This document shows, piece after piece, positions 35,584 to 43,442 of a DNA stretch of 64,000 bases. This stretch comes from DAOUEX01 sp034430235 (GTDB taxonomy: Bacteria > Chloroflexota > Anaerolineae > UBA2200): the NCBI GenBank assembly GCA_964478075.1, contig CAYZGO010000001.1:62001-126000 (forward strand), given 5' to 3'. The notes under the pieces were generated by a model. That model worked only from the letters and a program-made list of their open reading frames with translations, was not told the DNA's origin and did not search any database. Position numbers and translations under genes: made by a program. The number at the start of each line of letters is the position of its first letter. Position 1 is the stretch's first letter.

Positions 35584-36582
35584 TCACACGATGTTCTGGG
35601 GTTCGCCCTGTGCAAAAGCAACAATGTTATGCATGGTTGTGGTCAGTATGCGTTGAACAGCCTCACGTGTATTGAAGGCACTGTGAGGCGTGATCAAGAC
35701 ATTGCGCATGCGCAGCAGGATATGGTTAACCAAAAACGTTTCCAAGTTGTGTTTCTTCCGGAAAACAGAGCGCAGCAGTTCAGCCTCCTCGCGGATGACA
35801 GGCTCCTCAGGGAGCACGTCCAGGCCGGTTGCAGCCACTTTGCCATCAGCAAGGGCACGGAGCAATGCCCGAATATCAACTACCGTACCACGAGCAGTGT
35901 TGATCAGGATAACGCCATCTTTCATTATGGCAAACTGCTCGGTGGAAAGAAGGTGATACGTCGACTTGGTAGCTGGAACATGCAAGGTTATGACGTCAGC
36001 CTCCGCCAAGATCTCCTTCATGCTGGCATAACGGAACCCCAGCCTGGATGCCAACTCCTCGTCCGGCTTCACATCATAGGCCACGACCTTCATTCCGAAG
36101 CCCTTGGCAATTGCAATGACACACCGTCCGATGCTTCCCGTGCCGATGACGCCAAGCGTCCTGCCGCGCAGATCGAAGCCCTGGAGCCCCTGCTGGGAGA
36201 AATCCCCCCTGCGGGTGCGATTGATAGCCTCCGTTAGATTGTGGCTGATCGTAAGCAGCAAGCCGAAAACGTGCTCCGCTACGGTGTGTTCGCCATATCG
36301 TGGTACACTGCAAACCACTATGTCGTTACGTTTGCAGTAGTCGAGGTCTATGTGGTCGAAGCCAGCCGAGCGAGTAGCAATAAGCCTCAGATGGCTGAGT
36401 TGTTTCAGAACGCCAGCGCCGAGATCAGAATAGATAAAGGGCGAAATGACCTCTGCATTGGCATATTGACTGGCATTTTCACTGCTGAGCGGCCCATCCA
36501 CGAACTGGATCTCGTGCTCAGCGCCTATCGGCTCAAACATTGCGCGTTCCCATTCTTCAATCTCGAAAACGGCTATCTTCAC
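35584..36582 (-). CDS. D-isomer-specific 2-hydroxyacid dehydrogenase (D-lactate dehydrogenase-like)
   Basis: A 332-residue protein. The nucleotide-binding motif is GRTLGVIGTGSIGRCVIAIAKGFGMKVVAYD. The catalytic Arg lies in INTARGTVVD, the Glu in GLDVLPEEP and the His in LITPHSAFNT. The N-terminal MKIAVFEIEEWER and the length fit the D-lactate/D-hydroxyisocaproate group that reduces 2-oxo acids with NADH. It is separated from the redox genes on either side by short spacers. No frameshift is seen. Confidence 0.9.
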   Translation of the reverse strand: MKIAVFEIEEWERAMFEPIGAEHEIQFVDGPLSSENASQYANAEVISPFIYSDLGAGVLKQLSHLRLIATRSAGFDHIDLDYCKRNDIVVCSVPRYGEHTVAEHVFGLLLTISHNLTEAINRTRRGDFSQQGLQGFDLRGRTLGVIGTGSIGRCVIAIAKGFGMKVVAYDVKPDEELASRLGFRYASMKEILAEADVITLHVPATKSTYHLLSTEQFAIMKDGVILINTARGTVVDIRALLRALADGKVAATGLDVLPEEPVIREEAELLRSVFRKKHNLETFLVNHILLRMRNVLITPHSAFNTREAVQRILTTTMHNIVAFAQGEPQNIV

Positions 36583-36607
36583 GGATTCATACGCCTCTCA
36601 GGGGATA

Positions 36608-36728
36608 ATATGGCCAACACAGGATAATCGTAATTGGTGCGGCACTCTTCCACACCAGGCATTCCGACGACCGCGACGTCCGCGCCTGCCTCACGCATGC
36701 GCAAAAGCGGATACCAGCACGTCGTGCA
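36608..36728 (-). pseudogene. Fragment of a DJ-1/PfpI gene
   Basis: The minus strand reads CWYPLLRMREAGADVAVVGM, then PGVEECRTNYDYP, matching residues of the intact PfpI protein at 48893-49417 (LWYPLLRMREAGAEVVVVGM). Both ends are lost. Confidence 0.75.
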
Positions 36729-36752
36729 TCCCTTCTCGCTTTGCGCCAAGAA

Positions 36753-36783
36753 CCTCCCGCAGGTTCCTGCAACCTGCGGGAGG
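36753..36783. repeat. Perfect 13-bp palindrome
   Basis: CCTCCCGCAGGTT, a 5-nt loop, then AACCTGCGGGAGG. It lies downstream of the peroxiredoxin gene and could act as a transcription terminator or a REP-like element; there is no clear T run. Confidence 0.6.
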
Positions 36784-36820
36784 CTCCTACAATGTCAGGC
36801 CACGCCGAGCGCCCGAACTT

Positions 36821-37531
36821 TCAGAAAGCGAACTCCGTCTTCCAGACCTCCCATACCTTCCCCACCAAGTCCGGCCCCGGCTTGAGGGTCGCTTTGCCTG
36901 GTTCCCAGCCGGACGGCGTGGCCTCCCCCGTTGCCCGCACGTGCTGGAAGGCATTCACCTGGCGGATCAACTCGCTTACGTTGCGGCCCACCGATGGGGT
37001 GAGCACCTCTATGGCCTGGATGATCCCATCGGGGTCAATGATGAAGCGACCGCGGATGTTCACACCCGCCGCCTCGTCGTAGACCCCATACACGGTGCCA
37101 ATGCGCCCACCCTGATCGCAGAGCATAGGATAGGGGATGCCGCCCTCTACCATCTTGGACAGCTCCTCCTCATTCCAAATCTTGTGGGTGAAGCGGCTAT
37201 CAGTGCTTACGGACAGCACTTCGACGCCTAGCTCGTTCAACCTCGGATACTTGACGGCAACTGCCGACAGCTCGGTCGGTCAAACGAAGGTGAAAGCACC
37301 GGGGTAGAAGCAGAGCACCACCCACTGGCCTCGATAGTCCGATAGCTTCACGTTCTTGAAGCCCTCGCCGGCGATGTAGGCCGAGGCTTCAAAGTCCGGT
37401 GCTTCTTTGCCTACACGTGCCATTGCCATTTTTACTTCCTCCTTTGGCGGTGATACACCCGCGGCAGAGGTTGATTCTGCGATCAACGGCCCCGCTGCTG
37501 ATTGGACACACGAATCCACTTCCTTAGCCAT
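36821..37531 (-). CDS. Peroxiredoxin with selenocysteine (TGA) at the catalytic position
   Basis: Starting at ATG 37531 (AGAGGAG upstream), the frame runs 83 codons to TGA at 37282-37280 and on to a stop at 36821, 236 residues in total. The TGA sits in YPGAFTFV-TGA-PTELSAVAV, exactly where AhpC/Prx proteins have the peroxidatic Cys (FTFVCPTE). The rest is a full peroxiredoxin: RVGKEAPDFEASAY, STDSRFTHKIW, YPMLCDQGGRIG, FIIDPDGIIQAI. Selenocysteine at this position is known in some bacterial peroxiredoxins. It would reduce peroxides, fed by the neighbouring thiol or rubredoxin systems. It lies downstream of the flavodiiron gene. A chance nonsense mutation is the alternative. Confidence 0.75.
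37255..37266 (-). promoter_or_regulatory. Candidate bacterial SECIS stem-loop
   Basis: Beginning 13 nt after the TGA, minus strand CGGC-AGTT-GCCG forms a 4-bp stem. The 4-nt loop has G in its second position at a distance typical of bacterial SECIS elements. A competing stem CCGAC...GTCGG starts directly after the TGA. The lower stem is weak. Confidence 0.35.
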
Positions 37532-37617
37532 TAACACATCTCCTCTCTCGACTGAAAGAACGGCGCTCGGCGTGGCCGTTCAGCGTTATTTGTAGGGGGA
37601 GGTCAGCCCTCCACCTC

Positions 37618-38808
37618 TCACCTCCGCGTGAAGTTGCGCTCTTTGTGCTTCTGCGCGATGGTGGCTGCCAGGCGATTCAGGGCCTCGAAATCCTCCCCTT
37701 TGGGGAAGCCCTTGACGATGACTGGCTCCAGTGTCTCCACCTTCAAGTTGGCGAGCATCCCCACAAACTGGTCAACCATCTTGCCGCCCCAGCCGTACGA
37801 GCCAACGATGGAGGTGAACTGTAACTTTGGCCGCAAAGCGTTCGCCAGGTAGGCCGCATAGACGACGTTGGGATGGGCTCCGGTCAAGACCGTCGGTGTA
37901 CCCACGACGAGAGTGGCGGCATCCACCAGGGCCATCGCCAGCTCACCGATGTCCGTCGCGGCCAGGTCGAACTGTTTTACGCCGACCCCCTTCTCAATCA
38001 AGGCCTCCACGAAGTACTCCACCATCCTTCGGGTGCTCCCGTGCATGGAGATATAGGGGAGGACCACGACGTTCTTCGGCGGGCCGAAAACCCAGTCCCG
38101 ATACGCTTCGAGGATGAATTGAGGGCGGTGGTAGATGGGCCCGTGGCTGGGGGCGATGAGCTCTATATCATAGCCCTCCAGCTTCCGCAAGTTCTTCTCG
38201 ATGGCCTTTCTAAAGGGCATCATGATTTCGGCGTAATACCGCTTGGCCGCCTCGTAGACGCGCGCCTCGTCGGTGGCGTAGAGATTCGATGTCGCCAGGT
38301 GGGAACCGAAGAAATCGCAAGGGAAGAGTATCTTGTCCTCGCGAAGATAGGTTAGCATGGTCTCCGGCCAGTGAACCCAGGGGGCGTGGATGAACTCGAG
38401 GTTTTTGTTCCCCAGAGAGAGAGTCTCCTTATCGTCCACGGCGATGAACTTTTCCTCCGGGATGAGGAGCAGGTCCATCAGCATCCCCTTGCCCTTGGGC
38501 GTGGTCGCGACCTTTGCCGTGGGGAATTTCTCCAGCATGCGCGGCAGGGCGCCCGAATGGTCCTGCTCGGCGTGGTTGGCGATGATGTAATCTATGCTCT
38601 CGACACCCAAGTTATCCAGCCGCTCGACCAGCATGTGCTCCATGGTGAGGTCTACCGTGTCTATCAGCGCCGTCTTCTCGCTTGCCCTGACCAGATAAGC
38701 GTTGTAGCTCGTGCCATCGGGGAGAGGGATGAGCTCATCGAAGAGCCTCCGGTCCCAATCAATGGCTCCCACCCAGTAGATGTCGTCTTTAATCTTTCTT
38801 GCTTGCAT
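37618..38808 (-). CDS. Flavodiiron protein (oxygen/NO reductase)
   Basis: 396 residues from the ATG at 38808 with GGGAGGC upstream. The metallo-beta-lactamase domain has the diiron ligands NHAEQDHSG (H79, E81, D83, H84), then FIHAPWVHWPETM, FPCDFFGSH and APSHGPIYH. The flavodoxin domain starts near residue 250 (VVVLPYISMHGSTRRMVEYF) and includes VVGTPTVLTGAHP. Such enzymes reduce O2 to water or NO to N2O using rubredoxin. A rubredoxin gene lies 2.1 kb downstream (35317-35481). The start overlaps the flavodoxin-like gene upstream by 20 bp, indicating coupled translation. Confidence 0.92.
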   Translation of the reverse strand: MQARKIKDDIYWVGAIDWDRRLFDELIPLPDGTSYNAYLVRASEKTALIDTVDLTMEHMLVERLDNLGVESIDYIIANHAEQDHSGALPRMLEKFPTAKVATTPKGKGMLMDLLLIPEEKFIAVDDKETLSLGNKNLEFIHAPWVHWPETMLTYLREDKILFPCDFFGSHLATSNLYATDEARVYEAAKRYYAEIMMPFRKAIEKNLRKLEGYDIELIAPSHGPIYHRPQFILEAYRDWVFGPPKNVVVLPYISMHGSTRRMVEYFVEALIEKGVGVKQFDLAATDIGELAMALVDAATLVVGTPTVLTGAHPNVVYAAYLANALRPKLQFTSIVGSYGWGGKMVDQFVGMLANLKVETLEPVIVKGFPKGEDFEALNRLAATIAQKHKERNFTRR

Positions 38809-39255
38809 CGTTTTGCCTCCCAATCGTAGTGACGCTTTCGCCCACGGCACGGCCCAGCTCAGTGCACCTGGCCAGGACTCCACCATCCGACGCCCTCCTT
38901 ACCCGCACCCCTTCACCTATCACGCGCACGCTCTGGTCTTTCAAGACCCGCACTATGATTCCCGCCGCCTCCCCGCTCCAGCCGTAGGAGCCGAAAGCAG
39001 CTCCTACTTTATCCTTGAGCGGAACTTTGCTCAAGTCGGCCAAAGGCCTCCTTATGGCCCGGCCGGGTTGGGTGTTGTGGGTGGGCGACCCAGGATGATG
39101 GCATCGGCACTGGCCAGGTCATCTTCCTGGGCCTCTCCGACCCTCTTGAAGACGACTCCTGCTCCTTCCACCGACTTTGCCCCTTCGCCCACGGCGCGGG
39201 CCATCCGGCCGGTGTTGCCTGTCCGGGTATCGTAGAGAATGACCACTTTGGACAT
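38789..39255 (-). pseudogene. Flavodoxin, frameshifted in the middle
   Basis: The first part, from ATG 39255, reads MSKVVILYDTRTGNTGRMAR (FMN-phosphate loop TRTGNTG) to ADAIILGRP. The second, in another frame, continues PTHNTQPGRAIRRPLADL, then KDKVGAAFGSYGWSGEAAG and VRVIGEGVRV. The switch is at 39083-39085 in a short G run on the plus strand; restoring one C on the coding strand rejoins them. The halves make a complete short-chain flavodoxin of about 155 residues. Sequencing error is likely because the gene is first in the operon with the flavodiiron protein. Confidence 0.8.
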
Positions 39256-39377
39256 AGCCTCACCTTTCTCTTGATTGATTGCAGCTTTCGCCGACGTTGA
39301 TTCGCTTATAGCCCCTCCTTTCCAGCCCGGGGTTTTCCAGGTCGCGTCACCATGTTCTAATCACCCCAACGTGGACT

Positions 39378-39406
39378 ATTATACAGCTAGATACTCCCGC
39401 TTTCAA
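39378..39406 (-). promoter_or_regulatory. Promoter of the flavodoxin / flavodiiron / peroxiredoxin unit
   Basis: Minus strand: TTGAAA at 39406-39401, a 17-bp spacer, and a perfect TATAAT at 39383-39378, about 120 bp before the flavodoxin start. Confidence 0.7.
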
Positions 39407-39550
39407 CTCAGGAAGCAGTCTCATATAGGGTCATTTAGTTCTTGAGCCTGTTAGCCTTGTGAACGTTTTGGCACTGTCCGGGGGTGCTCTCCAGCGGAGA
39501 CCGCGCCATTGCGGCCGGGTGACTGCCCTGCCGACGCACGGGGCACAGCA

Positions 39551-39787
39551 TCAATTTTCCTCGAGCATTCCAATCACGGGGAATCTCTCCACAAGATCGG
39601 CGCCGTGGGGGGCTTGATCAAGACTGGCGGTCAAATCTACACCAGCAGTGTGCAGCACTTGATGCTGGCCATCCTGCCACAAGAAACTGCGGGATACGTC
39701 GTATACCTTGCCCTCGTAGGCTATGAAGGCAGATGCCCCATCCTTGCCGTTGTGTTGGGCAAGTTCCTTTTTCGTAACCCTTCGCAT
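39551..39787 (-). CDS. Cytochrome b5-like heme-binding domain protein
   Basis: From the ATG at 39787, about 78 residues: MRRVTKKELAQHNGKDGASA, then YEGKVYDVSRSFLWQDGQH, QVLHTAGVDLT and APHGADLVERFPVIG. The two heme histidines fit HQVLHTAG and APHGAD. This soluble b5 variant is common in anaerobes and probably carries electrons. The start is uncertain: the frame is open upstream past the ferritin-like stop at 39870, and AAAGGGGAGG lies about 60 bp before the chosen ATG. Confidence 0.75.
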   Translation of the reverse strand: MRRVTKKELAQHNGKDGASAFIAYEGKVYDVSRSFLWQDGQHQVLHTAGVDLTASLDQAPHGADLVERFPVIGMLEEN

Positions 39788-39869
39788 CTCCAAAACCCAC
39801 GGATCGATTGGGTCGAAAACATCGGGCAGGCCCTGATTGATACGAGCCTCCCCTTTGCCGAATCCGAGC

Positions 39870-40421
39870 TCACTCCAGAAACTTGCGCACAAAGGGAGAG
39901 GTCTCCCCTCGACGCAAGAAGTGGCCGGATGGCCCCTCACCCAGGAACTCGGAGAACCACGATTCGTGCTCGATTTCCTCATTGAGAATTGCCAGCGCCA
40001 AATCGTAGGTTCGATGATCCTTGCCGGCGGTCATGTTGCAGATGTGGGTGTATCCCCGCACGGCGCATCTCTCCGCCTCCACCAGCACCGTCAGCATGGC
40101 CTGGATATCAGTGGGGTCGCTGGGCAGACTGGCGGGCGGACAAGCCGACATGTCATGGAACTCCTTCATGTCCTCCGGCAGTTTGCCACCTAGCTCGTAG
40201 ATGCGGGGGACCAGGGCCTCAAAGTGATTGCGATCTTCGATGCGGGCCGTCTCGGCGATCTCTTTGATCCCCTCTCCCGCCAGGCCAATCAGATTGACCC
40301 GTAGAATCGTGTAGTAATAGTAAGTGGTGATCTCGGCGGCTGCATTCTTGACCAACAGTTCCAACAGTTGGTCAACGTCCACTCCCGCCGTCTCCACCAT
40401 CTCTCGTGCTACCTTAGCCAT
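39870..40421 (-). CDS. Dps-like ferritin (DPSL / thioferritin type)
   Basis: A 183-residue four-helix protein. Iron ligands are in NAAAEITTYYYYTIL, TARIEDRNHFEAL, VEAERCAVRGYTHICNMTAG and ILNEEIEHESWF. The extra cysteines (SACPPAS, ERCAVRGYTHIC) mark the thioferritin group that stores iron and consumes peroxide. It is the first of three ferritin-like genes in the island; the other two are related to each other. The ATG at 40421 has a GAGGAAGATC site. Confidence 0.88.
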   Translation of the reverse strand: MAKVAREMVETAGVDVDQLLELLVKNAAAEITTYYYYTILRVNLIGLAGEGIKEIAETARIEDRNHFEALVPRIYELGGKLPEDMKEFHDMSACPPASLPSDPTDIQAMLTVLVEAERCAVRGYTHICNMTAGKDHRTYDLALAILNEEIEHESWFSEFLGEGPSGHFLRRGETSPFVRKFLE

Positions 40422-40557
40422 GATCTTCCTCCTTTCGCGTTTTGGAATGACTATCCCTCTTTACCGTTAACATACTATGCGTTCCTTCTGATCTCAAATA
40501 GCCACCACCTCTTTATCGTGACACCGAAGGCCCTCACAAACAGGTCGCAGAAGCAAC

Positions 40558-41037
40558 TCAGCTCATCAGATTCCCGAACTCGTCCTCGTGCTCGATCTCC
40601 TCCCCGAGGATGTGCACGATGAGCTCATAGGTGATCGGGTCTTTGCCCGCTGTCTTTTTAGCTAGCTTGTTGTACACCTGGATTGCTCCTCGCTCGGCTT
40701 CGATCACCGTCTTGATGATGCCCTCAAAATCCGTCGCATCCGCCGGTGGTGTGGGATAGCCTTCATTGCTCGCCTCCACCAACTCTGACGGATCTGCCAG
40801 CGGCTCACCACCAAGTTGTGTGATGCGCTCGGCCAACTCCTCCTGGTGTTCCAATTCCTCTGCGGCGGTTTCATGGAGCAGTTCCGCCAGGTGCTTGGCC
40901 GCAGGCCGCCCGGTGACCACTTGCGCCATGTGCGTGTACGAGTAGACAGCTAACCACTCGTCGGCGTAAGCGCGGCTAAGGTCTGCGATAAGCTCCTGAA
41001 CGTCCAGTTCCACAATCTCTCTGCCTTTTGTACCCAT
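40558..41037 (-). CDS. Ferritin-like protein
   Basis: Starting at MGTKGREIVELDVQE (ATG 41037), about 159 residues. Helices bear YADEWLAVYSYTHMAQVV, ETAAEELEHQEELAERI, VIEAERGAIQVYNKL and ILGEEIEHEDEF, a full diiron set. It is a paralogue of the protein at 47468-47965, sharing the exact MGTKGREIV start. It lies directly downstream of the Fur/PerR gene and is a likely member of its regulon; iron storage or peroxide consumption is inferred. Confidence 0.85.
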   Translation of the reverse strand: MGTKGREIVELDVQELIADLSRAYADEWLAVYSYTHMAQVVTGRPAAKHLAELLHETAAEELEHQEELAERITQLGGEPLADPSELVEASNEGYPTPPADATDFEGIIKTVIEAERGAIQVYNKLAKKTAGKDPITYELIVHILGEEIEHEDEFGNLMS

Positions 41038-41131
41038 CTTGCTCTGCTTTTCTATCTTGTTTCCGTCCTTACGGAGCGTTTGGGTTTTGTGAGTCAAGGG
41101 TGAAGTTGTGTTAGAAAATCGGCGGTAAAAG

Positions 41132-41572
41132 CTACTCTTTTTCCTGACACTGGGGGCAGATGCCGAAGAAATCGAGCCGGTGGCTCACGATTCGGTAGCC
41201 CGTCCTTCGGGCCACCTCCTGAGGCAACTCGCTCAAGGTGGCGATTTCCGAATCCACGATACTTCTACATTTAATGCAGATCAAATGCGGGTGAGGATAC
41301 GGCTTGTTGCCGTCATAGCGATTGCTGTCGTCGCTGAAGCCCAGCTCTAACACCTCCCCCATCTCCTTGAGCAGCGTCACTGTCTTATAGATGGTGGCCA
41401 GGCTGGTCGTGGGAAAATCCACCTTCACGCGCTCGTAGATCTGCTCCACACTGGGATGCCCCTCGCTAGCGGCCACGATCTTGAGCGCGGCCATTCGTTG
41501 CGGTGTGAGGCGGTGGCCCCGTTCTCTCAATCTGACAACCAGTTCATCCAGTCGGGTTTGAGGATCGGCCAC
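41132..41572 (-). CDS. Fur-family regulator (PerR-like)
   Basis: A 146-residue protein. The winged helix RGHRLTPQRMAALKIVAASE with HPSVEQIYERV and TSLATIYKTVTLLKEMG is typical of Fur. The structural zinc site is CIKC and CPQC; HPHLICIKC supplies the metal sensor region. The cluster of peroxide and oxygen defence genes around it suggests peroxide sensing (PerR), but iron sensing cannot be excluded from sequence. A promoter and a Fur/PerR-type box lie 75-130 bp upstream, indicating autoregulation. Confidence 0.88.
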   Translation of the reverse strand: MADPQTRLDELVVRLRERGHRLTPQRMAALKIVAASEGHPSVEQIYERVKVDFPTTSLATIYKTVTLLKEMGEVLELGFSDDSNRYDGNKPYPHPHLICIKCRSIVDSEIATLSELPQEVARRTGYRIVSHRLDFFGICPQCQEKE

Positions 41573-41648
41573 AAGACTGTCTCCTCGCAGTGTATACTCT
41601 CCACTGACAGTGGTTCTTTGGAAGTAATATCGAACGGTGGCTCTTTAT

Positions 41649-41663
41649 AGATAATGATTCTCT
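41649..41663 (-). promoter_or_regulatory. Fur/PerR-type operator
   Basis: AGATAATGATTCTCT resembles the 7-1-7 consensus TGATAATNATTATCA with three mismatches. It begins just downstream of the -10 element of the fur promoter, a position where binding would block transcription. Confidence 0.5.
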
Positions 41664-41670
41664 AATAACA

Positions 41671-41699
41671 ATCATACCACAATAAGCATCATCTGTCAA
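41671..41699 (-). promoter_or_regulatory. Promoter of the Fur/PerR-like gene
   Basis: Minus strand: TTGACA at 41699-41694, a 17-bp spacer, and TATGAT at 41676-41671. It could serve the regulator and the ferritin genes below it. Confidence 0.65.
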
Positions 41700-41751
41700 A
41701 TCACAATACCTGGAAGAGTATCATCATCTCTTCCTGGAGTGCCCAGCCCTC

Positions 41752-42456
41752 TCAACGAGGCCCCCAGCTCTCCCACAGCGCCACCAGCAGCGGGGTAATG
41801 GCCAGAGCGGGCAGGAAGTTGGCTACCCTGACTCGCTTCATCTCCAGGAGCACAAGGCCAATCCCTAGAATCATAACCCCGCCGGTGGCCGTCATCTCCG
41901 TTATCATGGCGTCGGTGAGAATGGTTTGGAAGAGAGAAGCCCCCAGGGTCAAAACTCCTTGGTAAACGAGCACCGTGATAGCAGAGAAGGTCACCGCCAT
42001 CCCCATGGAGGCGGCGAAGGCTAGAGAAGAGAACCCATCCAGCACGCTCTTCATGGCCAGCAGTGTGTAATCGCCCGACAGCCCGTCCTGAATGGAGCCC
42101 AGGATGGTCATAGCCCCCACGCAAAAGACCAGGCTAGCGGTGACAAAGCCTTTGGTGAATTCACCTCGCGCCAGGAAGGGGAACCGGGCGGCTCTGGCCG
42201 CCAGCCACTTCCCAGCTTCGTCCACCCGCTCCTCCAGCCCCCACCACTCCCCCAGTATGCCGCCTATGACGATGCTCAACAGCACCAGCAGGAAATTCTT
42301 CGCGGTGATGGCCATGCTCATCCCCAGCGCCAGGGTCACCAGCCCCACTCCCTGTATAACGATGTGACGCACACGGGAGGGCAGCCTTTCGCCCAAAAGG
42401 GTGCCCGAAGTGCCGCCTGCAATTACGGTGATCACGTTGATAACAGTGCCCGTCAT
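41752..42456 (-). CDS. DUF554 family membrane protein (YqgA-like)
   Basis: A 234-residue hydrophobic protein with about six or seven membrane helices. It opens TGTVINVITVIAGGTSGTLLGERLP, which is the DUF554 signature, then GIGLVLL-type glycines and GFVTASLVFCVGAMTILGSI. Function is unknown; it is possibly a transporter. Its ATG overlaps the stop of the nitroreductase gene (ATGA at 42456-42453), so the pair is translationally coupled. Confidence 0.85.
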   Translation of the reverse strand: MTGTVINVITVIAGGTSGTLLGERLPSRVRHIVIQGVGLVTLALGMSMAITAKNFLLVLLSIVIGGILGEWWGLEERVDEAGKWLAARAARFPFLARGEFTKGFVTASLVFCVGAMTILGSIQDGLSGDYTLLAMKSVLDGFSSLAFAASMGMAVTFSAITVLVYQGVLTLGASLFQTILTDAMITEMTATGGVMILGIGLVLLEMKRVRVANFLPALAITPLLVALWESWGPR

Positions 42457-43043
42457 CTTCCCAAATCACCCTCTGATAAGTTCCGCGAACTTGGCCCCCA
42501 ATTCATGTAAGCGAACTCCTCCAGAGGTAACCTCCCCGGCCTCTCTTTCTCCGACTCCACCTGTTTCTCGCTGAGAAGAGGCCCTATGGCTTTGGAATGC
42601 TTGCCTACAATCACCAGGGTGATAACCTTGATGTCCTTAGGGATAGCAAGGATCTCCTTCACCTGGTCTTCCCTATATCCCGCTATCGGATGAGCCACTA
42701 GTCCCAGTTCCGTGGCCCTCAGTATGAGGAAAGCCGTTGCCATTCCTGTGTCAAAGAGGTAGTAGCTCCTGCCCTTTAAGCGGCAATCCAGGTCCTCCCG
42801 GCTGAACACGGCGATGATCATGGATGCAGCCTGAACCCACTCGTTGCCCCGTGACATCGCGCCGTGCAGTTTCTCCAAGACTGCGGGGTCACGAGCAAAG
42901 ACGAACCTCCACGGCTGATTGTTAAAGCAGGACGGAGCTAGCTGTGCGCTCTCGGCTAAGCGTCCGATCAGTTCGTCAGTTATCTCTACGGGTTCCAACG
43001 AGCGATATGCTCTCCTCACGTGTATGGCTGTTATCACGTCCAC
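42453..43043 (-). CDS. Nitroreductase family protein
   Basis: 196 residues from a GTG at 43043 with AAGGAGG upstream. The FMN motif is HVRRAYRSLEPVEI, with AQLAPSCFNNQPWRFVF the A-P-S-x-x-N-x-Q-P block and GMATAFLILRATELGLVAHPIAGY the second conserved block. It probably reduces quinones or nitro compounds. It is distinct from the nitroreductase at 9034-9603, which has a shorter N-terminus. It is the first gene of a two-gene unit with the DUF554 protein. Confidence 0.88.
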   Translation of the reverse strand: MDVITAIHVRRAYRSLEPVEITDELIGRLAESAQLAPSCFNNQPWRFVFARDPAVLEKLHGAMSRGNEWVQAASMIIAVFSREDLDCRLKGRSYYLFDTGMATAFLILRATELGLVAHPIAGYREDQVKEILAIPKDIKVITLVIVGKHSKAIGPLLSEKQVESEKERPGRLPLEEFAYMNWGPSSRNLSEGDLGR

Positions 43044-43126
43044 AGGGATTTCCTCCTTCCCCCAGCGCCAACGGCGCCCATAGCTGTGCCCTGCCCACGT
43101 TCAACAAAGCAGCAGACTGGTGCTAC

Positions 43127-43399
43127 TCACTCTGCCTTCTCCTCAGCGCCGCCCTCCGGAGGACGATTCTTCATCAGCCGCTCGTACTTGGCCAGACCGA
43201 CGCACTCTTTGGCAGCGGGGCACCAATCAATGCAGGATGCCCCCCTTTCCCGCCTCACCCAGGAACCGCACTGGCGGCATTGCGCCACCGGCTCATCGGA
43301 CCAGATCTCCACCTCACTCCCACACTGGGGACATACGATATCTTCAGGCCGCACTTCGCGCAAAGTGACAGCCCCTGGGCAACCTGTGTGCAACGCCAT
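43127..43399 (-). CDS. Small Cys-rich zinc-ribbon-like protein
   Basis: From the ATG at 43399, chosen for the GAGGAGG site, 90 residues. Cysteines: TGCPGAV, IVCPQCGSEVEIW, AQCRQCGSWVRR, SCIDWCPAAKEC. Two CxxC pairs form a zinc ribbon; the later CIDWCPAAKEC block could hold a cluster. The ending RPPEGGAEEKAE is charged. Proteins with this tail often follow DUF438/hemerythrin genes, as here, suggesting a shared sensory or redox role. No family function is known to me. Confidence 0.7.
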   Translation of the reverse strand: MALHTGCPGAVTLREVRPEDIVCPQCGSEVEIWSDEPVAQCRQCGSWVRRERGASCIDWCPAAKECVGLAKYERLMKNRPPEGGAEEKAE

Positions 43400-43442
43400 C
43401 AGATCCTCCTCATCGGAACCGCCCGACGGCACGACCCCTTTG

